A stretch of DNA of 64,000 nt from NCBI GenBank assembly GCA_900120395.1, contig LT635553.1, forward strand, positions 212,721 to 276,720, in the 5' to 3' direction. This DNA comes from Porphyromonadaceae bacterium FC4. GTDB lineage: Bacteria > Bacteroidota > Bacteroidia > Bacteroidales > Porphyromonadaceae. Shown piece by piece: positions 35,368 to 45,067 of the stretch (positions are counted from its first letter, which is position 1; every line of letters begins with the position of its first letter). The notes beneath the pieces are model-generated. The model did not search any database. It worked only from the letters and a program-made list of their open reading frames with translations, and was not told where the DNA came from. The position numbers and the translations under genes were made by a program.

Positions 35368-35806
35368 GGATATGAATGCGAAGCAAGTCAAGGAGTGGGC
35401 AAAGCTCCTCTACACGAAGGAGCGACTGAGCCAAAAAGAGGTGGCGGAGCGGACAGGTAAAGCTCCGCAGACCATCAACCGCTGGGTAAAGAATGAGAAG
35501 TGGGATGAGCTACGAGTCAGCCTCACCATCACCAAGGAGGAGCAGATCAAGAACCTCTACCTACAGCTCTCGGAGATGAATAAGAGTATCAGTGAGCGAG
35601 AGGGTAATCGCTACCCCAATGCGAGCGAGGCCGATACCATCAACAAGCTCTCTACCGCTATTCAGAAGCTGGAGACGGAGGTGGGTCTGCCCGAGATTAT
35701 CAGTGCTTTCACAGGCTTCTTTGACTGGCTTCGTAGCCACAACCTAGAGAAAGCTAAGGAGCTGGCACCACTGTACGATGACTATGTAAAGAGTAAACTA
35801 AGATGA
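35354..35806 (+). CDS. Terminase small subunit (DUF1804-like)
   Basis: The 150-residue protein has an N-terminal HTH (LSQKEVAERTGKAPQTINRWVKNEKW) followed by helices, as in the small terminase (gp27-type) family of Mu-like phages. It recognises phage DNA for packaging. It overlaps the large terminase gene by 4 bp. Confidence 0.82.
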   Translation: MKTFEDMNAKQVKEWAKLLYTKERLSQKEVAERTGKAPQTINRWVKNEKWDELRVSLTITKEEQIKNLYLQLSEMNKSISEREGNRYPNASEADTINKLSTAIQKLETEVGLPEIISAFTGFFDWLRSHNLEKAKELAPLYDDYVKSKLR

Positions 35807-37329
35807 GACGACTCAATATAGCCGAGAAGGAGAGTTACAAGGCGTGGCAAAGCTATATCCTGGCACTCGTCGAGGAGAGCAGCGTCAATACCTCTGAGCC
35901 TGTCCACGAGCAGAGAGCGAGGATCGAAAAGCTAGAAGCAGAGCCTGAGGAGTGGTTTAGGTACTACTTTCCTAGCTTTGCCAGCTCGGAGCCTGCCCCC
36001 TTTCACAAGCAAGCGACGAAGCGATTGCTCAAGAACGACCGCTGGTACGAGGTGCGGTCGTGGAGCCGTGAGCTCGCCAAGTCTACTCGCTCCATGATGG
36101 AGGTGCTTTACCTTGCTCTCACAGGGCAGATCAAGAACTTCCTACTTGTGAGCAACTCCAAGGACAAGGCAGTTGACCTCCTGACCCCCTTCAAGCTGGT
36201 ACTCGAGAAGTCGCCGCGCATCATCAATGACTACGGTGTGCAGATGCAGATGGGACACTGGGAAGAGGATAAGTTTGTGATCGCTAGTGGCTGTTCGTTT
36301 CGGGGTATTGGTGCAGGGCAGTCTCCTCGTGGTCTGAAAAATAAGGAGGCACGCCCCGACTTCATCCTTGTCGACGACATCGATACCGATGAGGAGGTAC
36401 GCAATCCCGACCGCATCAAGACCAAGTGGGAGTGGTTTGAAAAGGCACTCTTCCCCACACTCTCCGTCTCGGGCAACTACCGCATTCTTTTCAATGGTAA
36501 TATCATCGCCAAGGATTGCTGTATCACCCGAGCAGGAGCGAAAGCCGATAAGTGGGACATCGTCAATATTCGTGATACCAACGGCAAGAGCAGCTGGGCA
36601 AGGAATAGCGAGGCAGACATTGATCGTATTCTCTCAATGATCAGCACGAGTGCAGCACAGCAGGAGTACTTCAATAACCCCATCAGTGAGGGCGAGGTCT
36701 TTACCGAGATCACGTGGGATAAGTGTCCGCCACTCCGGAAGTTGCCCTTTGCCGTCTGCTATGGCGACCCCTCACCGAGCAATTCACGCAGTAAGCAATC
36801 AAGCTTCAAGGCGGTCTTCCTAGTCGGCTTTTACGAAGGGAAGTACTACATCTACACCGGCTACCTCGGACAGGAGACCAATGACCGCTACGTCACTTGG
36901 TTTTACGATCTACGGGACTATGTGGGTGACCGTTGCCCCGTCTACTACCTCAATGAGAATAATGCCCTTCAGGATCCCTTTTGGGAGCAGGTGCTTCAAC
37001 CACTATTCGTCAAGCATTCGGAGAAGAGAGGACTGATACCGATTGCCCCTGACACTCGTGCGAAGATGGATAAGTACGCTCGTATCGAGGGAGCGTTGGA
37101 GCCACTCAATAGGCAGGGGCGTCTGGTCTTTAACCTTGAGGAGGCAGGCAATCCCAACATGCAAAGGCTGGAGGAACAGTTTAAGCTCATCGCACCACGT
37201 CTTCCGGCCCCTGCCGACGGCCCCGACTGCATTGAGGGAGCGGTGTGGCAAATCAACAACAAGCTCTCCGAGCTACAGCCCGACAGCGTAGTCTTTGGCA
37301 GACGGAGACACAATAGCAAGAGATACTGA
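35803..37329 (+). CDS. Terminase large subunit (Mu gp28-like)
   Basis: The 508-residue protein has a Walker A-like SRELAKSTRSMM (about residues 88-99), Walker B DFILVDDIDTDEEV (about 186-199) and a C-terminal RNase H-like nuclease region beginning CYGDPSPSNSRSKQSSFKAVFLVG and continuing YIYTGYLGQETND. It packages DNA into the prohead. The overlap with the small subunit (ATGA) and position fit. Confidence 0.9.
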   Translation: MRRLNIAEKESYKAWQSYILALVEESSVNTSEPVHEQRARIEKLEAEPEEWFRYYFPSFASSEPAPFHKQATKRLLKNDRWYEVRSWSRELAKSTRSMMEVLYLALTGQIKNFLLVSNSKDKAVDLLTPFKLVLEKSPRIINDYGVQMQMGHWEEDKFVIASGCSFRGIGAGQSPRGLKNKEARPDFILVDDIDTDEEVRNPDRIKTKWEWFEKALFPTLSVSGNYRILFNGNIIAKDCCITRAGAKADKWDIVNIRDTNGKSSWARNSEADIDRILSMISTSAAQQEYFNNPISEGEVFTEITWDKCPPLRKLPFAVCYGDPSPSNSRSKQSSFKAVFLVGFYEGKYYIYTGYLGQETNDRYVTWFYDLRDYVGDRCPVYYLNENNALQDPFWEQVLQPLFVKHSEKRGLIPIAPDTRAKMDKYARIEGALEPLNRQGRLVFNLEEAGNPNMQRLEEQFKLIAPRLPAPADGPDCIEGAVWQINNKLSELQPDSVVFGRRRHNSKRY

Positions 37330-37335
37330 TAGGCT

Positions 37336-37755
37336 ATGTTTATTACGACTGACGAATTAAAGACCCATCTCTACCAAGAGAATATCCGACTGATCCAAGG
37401 GGATGACGACACGATCCTCCTCTCTGCCATTGAGGGAGCGGTGGAGGAGGTGAGTGGCTACTTGGCTCGCTACGACCGCAAGGCTATCTTTTCGGCTCAA
37501 GGAGATGGCCGCCACGCCCTCTTACTCATATTTACGAAGGACATAGCTGTGTGGCACTTCATCACCCTTTGCAATGCCGGTGCCGACTTGGACTTCAGAC
37601 GGTTTCGCTATGAGCGATCCATTGCTTGGCTTCGGCAGGTGCAGAAGGGCGAGGTCTCTCCGGATCTTCCTATTCTCGATGAAGATGGCGACGGCAATGT
37701 AGACTCACCCGAGTACCTCTATGGTAGCAACCCGAAACGCAACAATCACTTCTAA
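37336..37755 (+). CDS. Head-tail connector (DUF1320, Mu gp36-like)
   Basis: The 139-residue protein begins MFITTDELKTHLYQENI and continues with AVEEVSGYLARYD and a helical DIAVWHFITLCN, then acidic DEDGDGNVDSPEYLYGSNPKRNNHF. This pattern fits DUF1320, a connector-type protein. Confidence 0.7.
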   Translation: MFITTDELKTHLYQENIRLIQGDDDTILLSAIEGAVEEVSGYLARYDRKAIFSAQGDGRHALLLIFTKDIAVWHFITLCNAGADLDFRRFRYERSIAWLRQVQKGEVSPDLPILDEDGDGNVDSPEYLYGSNPKRNNHF

Positions 37756-37758
37756 CCA

Positions 37759-40700
37759 ATGGAACCGGTATATATAGACTTACAGCTACGGCAGAATGTA
37801 GATAGCGAGGCACGAAAGGCAAGTGATGCGATGACGAAGCTCGAAGGCGATAGCCTAAGGGTAACTCGTGAGTCAGAGAAGGAGTTGCAGAAGAGTGTCA
37901 CCTTGCAGATTCAGCACCTTGCCAGGCTCAAGGCGGAGATTGCCCGTATCAAGGCGGAAATGAAGAAAACGGGAGGGTTCAATAAGAGTATCCTCCAAAA
38001 GCCACTCGATAACCTACAGAAGGAGCTGATCGATGAGACTCAAGGTTTGCAAAAGCTACGAGCCGAGCTTCAGCAGTTACGACAGTCCAAGGAGTCCTTG
38101 GCTGACCGTATCAGGCTGGTTAGAGATGAGATGCAACGTCTGCAGCTGGCTGGCGAGGGCAATAGCAAGGCCTACCAAAAGCTACGTGCCGAGCTAGGTC
38201 AACTCAACTCTGCCTACCAAATGGTATCAAAGGAGCAACGGATGATGACGCAGGGTGCTAGTAGTATGGCCGGTGTCATCAGCGGGCTTCAAGGCCTAAG
38301 TGGTGCCATTTCTGCAGTGGTAGGTAGCATAGGAATGGTGTCGGGTGAGAGCAAGAAGTATGCCGAAATTCAAACGAAGGTACAGAGTATGCTGGCGATC
38401 ACTATCGGTCTCCAGCAACTACAGATGACCCTTAGCTCCACGAGTGCTTTTAGGATTCGCACGGTTACTGCTCTCACCAATGGCTATACACGAGCCGTTA
38501 AGGGGCTTGCCGCAGCCTTCAAGATCTCGGAGACCAATGCCAAGCTGATGATGGGAGCCATGACGCTGGGTGCCAGCTTTCTTATTGGCTGGGGCTTATC
38601 TGCCCTGGATAAGTATATCTCCAAGCAAAAGGAACTCAAGAAGGAGACTGAAGCATACCAAGAGGCGGTAGCTCAAGCCTATGCCCCAAAGGTGGCTAAG
38701 TTTGAGGAACTTCGGAGAGCTTACGAAGCCCTTGGCAAGGATGAAAGGAAGCGTAGGGAGTTTGTCCAAAAGCACAAGAAAGACTTTGATGAACTCGGTG
38801 TCTCCATCAATACTGCACTTGATGCCGACAACCTATTTGTCAATAATGTCGATGCCTTTCGTGATAGTCTGAAGTCACGTGCCGAAGCTATGGCAGGCAT
38901 GCAGATGGCGGTGGAAAAGTACCGTGAGGCTCTTAAGCTGGAGCAGGAGGCGGAGGAGCGAGCATCCAATCCAAGCGTATGGGATAAGTTTTTGGCCGGT
39001 CTTGCCACCGCAGGAGCGTCAAGCAGTGGATATTCGCATATCTTCAATTCCAAAGAATTTGCCCAAGATGCAGCTGATGACTTACAAAAAGAAGCTGATA
39101 AGGCGAGAGAAGCCGGGGACAAGCTGATTGGCACAGTAGGTAAGAAAACAGAAGAGGCGAAAAAGATACTACGAGAGGCCGGCATCAAAGAGGCTGACCC
39201 CAAGAATGGAGATGGAGGGCAAAAAGAAGCAGATGCCTACCTCAAAGAGCGGAAGCGAGCCGAGGAGCGTATCAAGGCGATTCATCGGGATGCGATCAAG
39301 GAGTCCACAGCCATCGAGATAGCCGGCATTAAGAATGCACGCAAGCGGAAGCTCCGTGAGCTCGAAGAGGAGTACCGTGAGCGGAAGCGACTTGTCCAAA
39401 ATCAGTTGAAGGAGATTGCGGAGCTAGAGGCGAAGTACAAGATTGATGCCAGCCAAGAGAAGCAGAAGCTCACCACTCTTGATTCGGCTCTCGACGATAA
39501 GTACAAAGCCGATGTACAGCTCCAAAACGAAGCTTCCAATGCTATCATGGAGGAGCTGAATAGTGAGGTGGCAGGACGGTTGGATAGCCGCCTTGAGGAG
39601 CAGCTCGTGGCGATAGACAGCTACTACGCCAAGGTGGAAGAGCGAGCAAGAGCCAATGCGGAGAGTGACGAAGAGTTGCAAGCATTTCTCACCACGGCAA
39701 ATGCACAGCACCTTAAGGAGCGTGAGTTGGCACAGAAAGAGCACGAGCTTCGGCTACTTGACAGCCAAGAGCGGATAGCTCTCCGCTCTCAGCAGATGCA
39801 GTCGGATAGCTATGCCCTCCAAACCGATGCCGAGGAGGCGTACCTCAATAAGCGACTGGAGCTAAGTAAGCAAAGGCTTGAAAAGCTCCAAGAGATAGAG
39901 GCAAGTGGCGGAGAGGCGAGCGAAGCGATCCAAGAGGCAACGCAGGAGATAGAGGAGCTGGGGAAAGCACTTAGTGAGACACCGACAAAGCGAGTAGCTG
40001 AGATCGGCAAAGGCATCCAAGGTATCTTTGCTTCGCTCAGCTCTATCGGTGGTGAGATGGGCGAGATCTTTAGCTCTGCCTCTAGTGCGGTGGGCAATAT
40101 CCTCTCCTCTCTCAAGAAAGGGGCAAGCACCATGGACTTGCTCGGCAATGCAGTGGCAGGCATTATGCAGGTGGTCTCTGTGGCGACGGAGCAGAGCCGA
40201 AAGAATGCTGAGGCAGAGCGGAAGTATGCGGAGCAGGTAGAGGCGAGTTATCACCGCCTAGCATTGGCACGCATCCAAGCATTTAAGGGCAAGGAGGGTA
40301 ATCTCTTTGGCGTTGAGAACCCCTACAAGAATGCGATCAATGGGGCAAAGCGGTACCGCCAAGCTATGACGGAGCTACAGAAGTCGGTGCAAAAGCTGGG
40401 GGCAGGACACGTACAAGTGGGGACTAGGAAGGTGGTGAGTGGCAAAAACGCTGCCAAGGGTGCTTTGGGCGGTGCTGCAGCAGGTGCCGCGATCGGTACA
40501 GCCATTCCTGTCATCGGTACTCTGGTAGGTGGACTGGTAGGTGGTCTGCTGGGCGGTATCTTTGGTGCTGCGGCCAAGAAAACGGTGCCCGTCTTCAAGT
40601 CGCTCACTCAGCAGTACGGCACGATCCTCAAGGAGGGAAGCAAGACCTTCGAGCTCAATCCTAAGATCCTTGCCGACTACAACCGACTTGACCGGGCGAC

Positions 40701-41403
40701 TAAGAAGCTGGTGGATAACTGGGAGGAGATCCGCAAGGAGGCTCTTGAGGCTCAAAAGGAGATGAGAGAGACCTTCAAGAAGCTAGCCGGCGATATCGGT
40801 GACCTCCTCGGCAAGGCTCTTGCCGACGCTTTCAGAAGCGGTGAGTGGGAGACGGAGATGCAGAGTTTTGAGCAAAAGCTGGATGAGATGATTGGGAGGA
40901 TACTCGATCAGCTCATCTTCTCGGCAGTCTTCGGGCGTGAGTTCGACAAGCTACAGAAGTCGATGGAGGAGAGCTTTGGGGTGGGAGGCGACCAAAGCAT
41001 CACGGACGACATCATTGAATTTAAGCGAAACTACCGAAAGCTGGTGGGGGAGTACAAACGTGCCAAGGAGGAGGCTCGCTCCGAACTCAATAAGGAGGGG
41101 GTCGATGTGTGGAGCGACAGCTATCAGCGTGAGGCGGTGGCTCGCAGGGGGCTGGCACAGGCGTCGCAAGATAGCATCAATGAGCTGATGGGCTTGGCAA
41201 CGAATCAACTGTTACAGCTGCGGCTCTTGGTGGAGATAGAGCGAGGTCGCACCTCTATGGATAAGCTCCGAGGGCAGATCCTACAAGGTATAGCTCGCAA
41301 TGTAGAGCTGATCGCATCGCACACGCAGCACCTCGCCAAGCTCAATGAGGTGAGCCGTGACCTATCAATCATCAAAAGGGATGGCGTGACACTTAAAAAC
41401 TAG
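37759..41403 (+). CDS. Tail tape measure protein
   Basis: This 1214-residue protein has long coiled coils (about 30-130 and 490-740), hydrophobic helix-rich regions and a glycine/alanine-rich stretch (AAAGAAIGTAIPVIGTLVGG and following, about 903-935). This is the normal make-up of a phage tape measure that sets tail length and forms the DNA channel. Extensive Lys/Glu/Arg/Gln repeats are seen. It is the longest gene in the prophage. Confidence 0.93.
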   Translation: MEPVYIDLQLRQNVDSEARKASDAMTKLEGDSLRVTRESEKELQKSVTLQIQHLARLKAEIARIKAEMKKTGGFNKSILQKPLDNLQKELIDETQGLQKLRAELQQLRQSKESLADRIRLVRDEMQRLQLAGEGNSKAYQKLRAELGQLNSAYQMVSKEQRMMTQGASSMAGVISGLQGLSGAISAVVGSIGMVSGESKKYAEIQTKVQSMLAITIGLQQLQMTLSSTSAFRIRTVTALTNGYTRAVKGLAAAFKISETNAKLMMGAMTLGASFLIGWGLSALDKYISKQKELKKETEAYQEAVAQAYAPKVAKFEELRRAYEALGKDERKRREFVQKHKKDFDELGVSINTALDADNLFVNNVDAFRDSLKSRAEAMAGMQMAVEKYREALKLEQEAEERASNPSVWDKFLAGLATAGASSSGYSHIFNSKEFAQDAADDLQKEADKAREAGDKLIGTVGKKTEEAKKILREAGIKEADPKNGDGGQKEADAYLKERKRAEERIKAIHRDAIKESTAIEIAGIKNARKRKLRELEEEYRERKRLVQNQLKEIAELEAKYKIDASQEKQKLTTLDSALDDKYKADVQLQNEASNAIMEELNSEVAGRLDSRLEEQLVAIDSYYAKVEERARANAESDEELQAFLTTANAQHLKERELAQKEHELRLLDSQERIALRSQQMQSDSYALQTDAEEAYLNKRLELSKQRLEKLQEIEASGGEASEAIQEATQEIEELGKALSETPTKRVAEIGKGIQGIFASLSSIGGEMGEIFSSASSAVGNILSSLKKGASTMDLLGNAVAGIMQVVSVATEQSRKNAEAERKYAEQVEASYHRLALARIQAFKGKEGNLFGVENPYKNAINGAKRYRQAMTELQKSVQKLGAGHVQVGTRKVVSGKNAAKGALGGAAAGAAIGTAIPVIGTLVGGLVGGLLGGIFGAAAKKTVPVFKSLTQQYGTILKEGSKTFELNPKILADYNRLDRATKKLVDNWEEIRKEALEAQKEMRETFKKLAGDIGDLLGKALADAFRSGEWETEMQSFEQKLDEMIGRILDQLIFSAVFGREFDKLQKSMEESFGVGGDQSITDDIIEFKRNYRKLVGEYKRAKEEARSELNKEGVDVWSDSYQREAVARRGLAQASQDSINELMGLATNQLLQLRLLVEIERGRTSMDKLRGQILQGIARNVELIASHTQHLAKLNEVSRDLSIIKRDGVTLKN

Positions 41404-41412
41404 ACATAAGAT

Positions 41413-43905
41413 ATGGAAAAGACTAAGCAGACAAATAAGAAGAGTGGTGGGCTGATCGTACAAGAGCTCATCGTCAAAGCACCCAGCCGTAGGCCTTGGG
41501 ATGTGAACGACTGGCGTATGGCTATGCGGAGTGCCGACCGTGGGCGAATGGCTCAACTCTACGACCTCTACGAGGATATGCTGGTGGATACCACGCTGGC
41601 AGACGCCATGGACAAGCGGATAGGAGCGGTGGTGAATGCCGATATCACTTTCTTTGATGCCAAAGGTAAGGAGGTAGATGTGATCAAGGAGATCATCGAC
41701 ACGGAGGAGTTTGAAAACCTCCAAAACCTCATCATGCAGGGAAGATTGAAAGGACGTGCAGGAGCGGAGTTTGGATGGTCGGATAGTGGCCTAACCGTTT
41801 CCGAAATCCCTCCGAAGCACATTGATGTGGAGCGAAAGGAGATCCTACTCGACCCGTTAGACGAGCGTGGTATCTCTTACGTCAATGACCCTTATCTGAT
41901 GATCCTCGGGAAGTCTCGCTTCTATGGCATTATCCTAAGAGCTATCCCATTTGCTATCTACAAGCGAGGTGGCTTTGGCGACTGGGCTCAATGGATAGAG
42001 CTATTCGGCATGCCCCAAAGGGTAGGCAAATACAACACCTACGACCCCGAGAGCAAGCGACAGCTGGAGCAAGCGATGGAGCGTGCCGGTTCGGCTTCGT
42101 GGATGGTAGTGCCTAAAGAGGCGGATATAGAGATGCGTGAGAGCAGTGCCTCCAATGGCATCTCATTCAAGCAGTTTATTGATGCCTGCAATCAGGAGAT
42201 GTTGGTCGGCATCCTCGGGCAGACGCTCACCACTATATCGGGCGAGCGTGGAGCTCGTAGCCTTGGTACGGTGCACCAAGAGGTGGAGGAGGCGAAGAAT
42301 AAGAGCGATATGCGATACCTGCAGCGTGTCCTCAATCGTCACCTCTTGCCGTTTCTAGAGCTTCAAGGGCTACCTACTAAGGGCGGTCGCTTTGCCTATC
42401 CCGAGAGTACAGAGCCTGTGACGGTGCAGGAGCTCTCAATCCTCAACACGATGATGGACATACCCAAGAAGTGGCTGCACGAACGCTTCGGCATCCCTAT
42501 GGAGGAGGGGGAAGAGGAAGCTACTAAAGAAGAGGAAGCTCCCGACTCGTCCGACCCGTCTGACTCGTCTGATAAAGATACCCCACCTGAAAAGGAGCCC
42601 CCCTCCAAGAAAGGGCTATCCTCTTTTTTCGTCCAAGCCCCACAGCGAGTGGTGGGGCGGGCAAAGGACTTATGGGACAGCTTGACCACCTCTACACCTC
42701 GCAAGATTAAGCTGGAGGATGGTACGACTATTGACCTTGGCAATCTCCTATCTCAAGCCCTCCGTGAGGTGTATGGCAGTCAGGGCGATGGACTATCTCC
42801 ATCGCTCTTTGAAGCGAATAACCTCCCGATGCAGGAGGCTCTATCGGTAGTCCTCGATCCATCCTCTTTTGGCGTTGAGGAGCCTGCCTTTGAGTATGAG
42901 CTTCGCTACAATATGGCGGTGTGGAGTGCTTTCAAGACGCATGCGGAGATGGAAAGCCTTGGGGCATTATTGGTGAAACCTAATGGTCGACTGAGAAGCT
43001 TTGCAGTGTTTCGGAAGCTGGCGGAGAAGGTGATCGGGAAGTACAATGTGCAGTGGCTCCGAACAGAGTACAATACCGCTGTGCTAAAGGCTCGTAGTGC
43101 GGTGCAATACAAAGAGGCTCTCAAGACGAAAGCACTCTACCCCAATCTGGAGTACCTGCAGAGTGATAGTGTGGATAAGCGTCCTGAGCACCTCGCCTTT
43201 GTCGGCACCATCCTACCTATAGAGCATCCTTGGTGGGACACGCACTTGCCTCCGCTTGATTGGAATTGCAAGTGCCGTGTCCGTCCTACCGACAAGGCTC
43301 CTACCGCTCTGCCTGATGGCTCACACAAGGACGAGCCTAAGGATGGGCTGGCGAACAACCCTGGTAAGAGTGGCAGCCTCTTTGACCTCCACAAACACCC
43401 CTACACAAAGGGGCAAGGGCTACCCACCTGCCCCGAATGTCGCAGGCAAGGACTGGTGACGGGAGCTAAGCCGGCTGACGACACTAGCAAGCTATGCCCT
43501 ATGCACCGGCTGGCGAAGGAACAGAATAAGCAAAAAGAGGATTCCAAAGAGACTCAAAAAGACCTTTTGGCAACTCTAAGAGGAAGAGCAGTCCGGTATG
43601 CAGAGTTTAACGGCCGAAATGCAAGATTCGTTAGAAACTCAATCACTGAAAACCTCCGATATGGAGAGCTTTATCCCATAAAAAAGGAAATCCTTTATTC
43701 ACTCGATAAGTACTTCGGTTTAGAGTACAAATACCGATTTGAGGAAAATGCCAAACCAACAAAGGCTGATAAGGTATATGGCTATCATATCTTTACCACC
43801 AAGTACATAGGCAATAGCCCTATTGGTCAAGGAAGACAGGTTGAGCTACAGTTTGAGGAAAAGAGAACGGGAGAGATTGTGTTTCACTTCATCAAGCTGA
43901 TATAG
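41413..43905 (+). CDS. Portal (DUF935)-MuF fusion with variable C-terminal domain
   Basis: The 830-residue protein joins two Mu functions. Residues 1 to about 360 look like a DUF935 portal (gp29 type: DVNDWRMAMRSADRGRMAQLYDLYEDMLVDTTLADAMDKRIGAV, GERGARSLGTVH). A Ser/Asp/Glu-rich linker (about 364-403) leads to an MuF/gp7-like head morphogenesis domain (about 490-650; YNTAVLKARSAVQYKEA, LPPLDWNCKCRVRP). After a Cys pair region (CPECRRQ, CPMHRL) the last about 125 residues (from 43,520) form a distinct domain with different base composition. In many phages that position carries polymorphic toxin domains; whether this one is a toxin is unknown. Confidence 0.85.
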   Translation: MEKTKQTNKKSGGLIVQELIVKAPSRRPWDVNDWRMAMRSADRGRMAQLYDLYEDMLVDTTLADAMDKRIGAVVNADITFFDAKGKEVDVIKEIIDTEEFENLQNLIMQGRLKGRAGAEFGWSDSGLTVSEIPPKHIDVERKEILLDPLDERGISYVNDPYLMILGKSRFYGIILRAIPFAIYKRGGFGDWAQWIELFGMPQRVGKYNTYDPESKRQLEQAMERAGSASWMVVPKEADIEMRESSASNGISFKQFIDACNQEMLVGILGQTLTTISGERGARSLGTVHQEVEEAKNKSDMRYLQRVLNRHLLPFLELQGLPTKGGRFAYPESTEPVTVQELSILNTMMDIPKKWLHERFGIPMEEGEEEATKEEEAPDSSDPSDSSDKDTPPEKEPPSKKGLSSFFVQAPQRVVGRAKDLWDSLTTSTPRKIKLEDGTTIDLGNLLSQALREVYGSQGDGLSPSLFEANNLPMQEALSVVLDPSSFGVEEPAFEYELRYNMAVWSAFKTHAEMESLGALLVKPNGRLRSFAVFRKLAEKVIGKYNVQWLRTEYNTAVLKARSAVQYKEALKTKALYPNLEYLQSDSVDKRPEHLAFVGTILPIEHPWWDTHLPPLDWNCKCRVRPTDKAPTALPDGSHKDEPKDGLANNPGKSGSLFDLHKHPYTKGQGLPTCPECRRQGLVTGAKPADDTSKLCPMHRLAKEQNKQKEDSKETQKDLLATLRGRAVRYAEFNGRNARFVRNSITENLRYGELYPIKKEILYSLDKYFGLEYKYRFEENAKPTKADKVYGYHIFTTKYIGNSPIGQGRQVELQFEEKRTGEIVFHFIKLI

Positions 43906-44014
43906 AAAGAAGGTGGCGTATATCCCGTCGCCTACCTGAATCGTCCTCAGGGGTCGCAAATATACACCACCTCGTTTATACAGCAAAGATAACTAACAAA
44001 TAAGATATAACCAA

Positions 44015-44509
44015 ATGGATATCACTCAATTTGCCAAAATGTTCCCTCAAAAGATGGCGGAGGTGAGGAAGTACGTGGAGGGAGAGGGCGTCAAGATAGA
44101 TATGGGGCGGATAGCCCTCGATCACTTTGATGAAAACTTTGAGAAAGGAGGCTTTGTGGATAGTGTCCTCAACCCTTGGAAAGAGGTGGAGCGTCGCAAA
44201 CCGGATTCACCGTGGTTTGGCCACTCGGGGCAGACGGGCAAGCGAAGCCCCGAGCGTATGAATGCCCCCATCCTACACGGTGAGACTCGCGAGCTACGTC
44301 GTGCCACTCGCATGGAGATACGCTCCAATGGTGTCCGCATCATCAATAGCAGCCCCTATGCAGCAGTGCATCAGTTTGGTGGCAAGGCTAAGATCTACGG
44401 CAAGAAGCCTTTCACCATGCCCAAGCGTCCTTTTATCGGTCGCTCCAAGGTGATGACCCAAAAGATACAGAATAAGATTTTACAAAGACTTAAGGAGCTA
44501 GTAAGGTGA
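44015..44509 (+). CDS. Phage virion morphogenesis protein (Mu gpG-like)
   Basis: The 164-residue basic protein has HQFGGKAKIYGKKPFTMPKRPFIG near its end (about 120-150), a signature of the virion morphogenesis (tail completion) family of Mu and P2-like phages, and an N-terminal LDHFDENFEKGGFVDSV. It follows the portal fusion by a 109-bp gap that holds no gene. Confidence 0.85.
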   Translation: MDITQFAKMFPQKMAEVRKYVEGEGVKIDMGRIALDHFDENFEKGGFVDSVLNPWKEVERRKPDSPWFGHSGQTGKRSPERMNAPILHGETRELRRATRMEIRSNGVRIINSSPYAAVHQFGGKAKIYGKKPFTMPKRPFIGRSKVMTQKIQNKILQRLKELVR

Positions 44510-44531
44510 TGAAAAGTTTGGTACGCAAACC

Positions 44532-44575
44532 ATTTCTGTTTGGTACGTGAAGTATTTCTGTTTGGTACACGAAGT
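44532..44575 (+). repeat. Two 22-bp tandem repeats
   Basis: ATTTCTGTTTGGTACGTGAA-type units at 44532-44553 and 44554-44575 differ at two positions (GT/AC in GGTACxxGAAGT). A third, partial TTTGGTAC lies at 44517-44524. They sit in the 114-bp gap before the next late gene. Confidence 0.75.
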
Positions 44576-44623
44576 TTTTCACCCCCTTATTTCACATACA
44601 AAACAACTAATGAGCAACCGAAA

Positions 44624-45067
44624 ATGAAAGCAATCTATACAACAATCGCTAAGCATCTATCCAAGGAGTGTCCTTTCCTCCGACTGATCGACATCGACCG
44701 AGGTCAGCTCAATACACTCTATGCCGAGAGCTCACGGCCAATGGTCGCTTTCCCTTGTCTGCTGATCCGCATAAGCACTAGGCGAGCCCTAGACATAACG
44801 CCTTATGAACAGGAGTGCGAGGCTACTATCTCGCTCTCGTACGCCACCGACCGAGTGACGGAGACGGCACAGCACGTCAACTTCACCAGACAGATGGAGG
44901 GACTGAAACCGTATGACGAGGTAGCGGAGATCTACAAAGCTCTCCAGGGGTGGGATGCCGATGGAGCCATCGCACCGCTCTCTTGCTCCTCGGAGGAGCC
45001 TCTGCAGATCCAACCGGGCATCTTTGCCGAGCGGTTTAACTTCGAGACACGGTTCCAATGGCTATGA
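44624..45067 (+). CDS. Hypothetical tail-region protein
   Basis: The 147-residue protein starts MKAIYTTIAKHLSKECPFLRLIDIDRGQL. It may be a tail terminator or DUF1834-type protein by position; no motif is certain. The ATG at 44624 is chosen; the longer frame crosses the tandem repeat. Confidence 0.65.
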   Translation: MKAIYTTIAKHLSKECPFLRLIDIDRGQLNTLYAESSRPMVAFPCLLIRISTRRALDITPYEQECEATISLSYATDRVTETAQHVNFTRQMEGLKPYDEVAEIYKALQGWDADGAIAPLSCSSEEPLQIQPGIFAERFNFETRFQWL

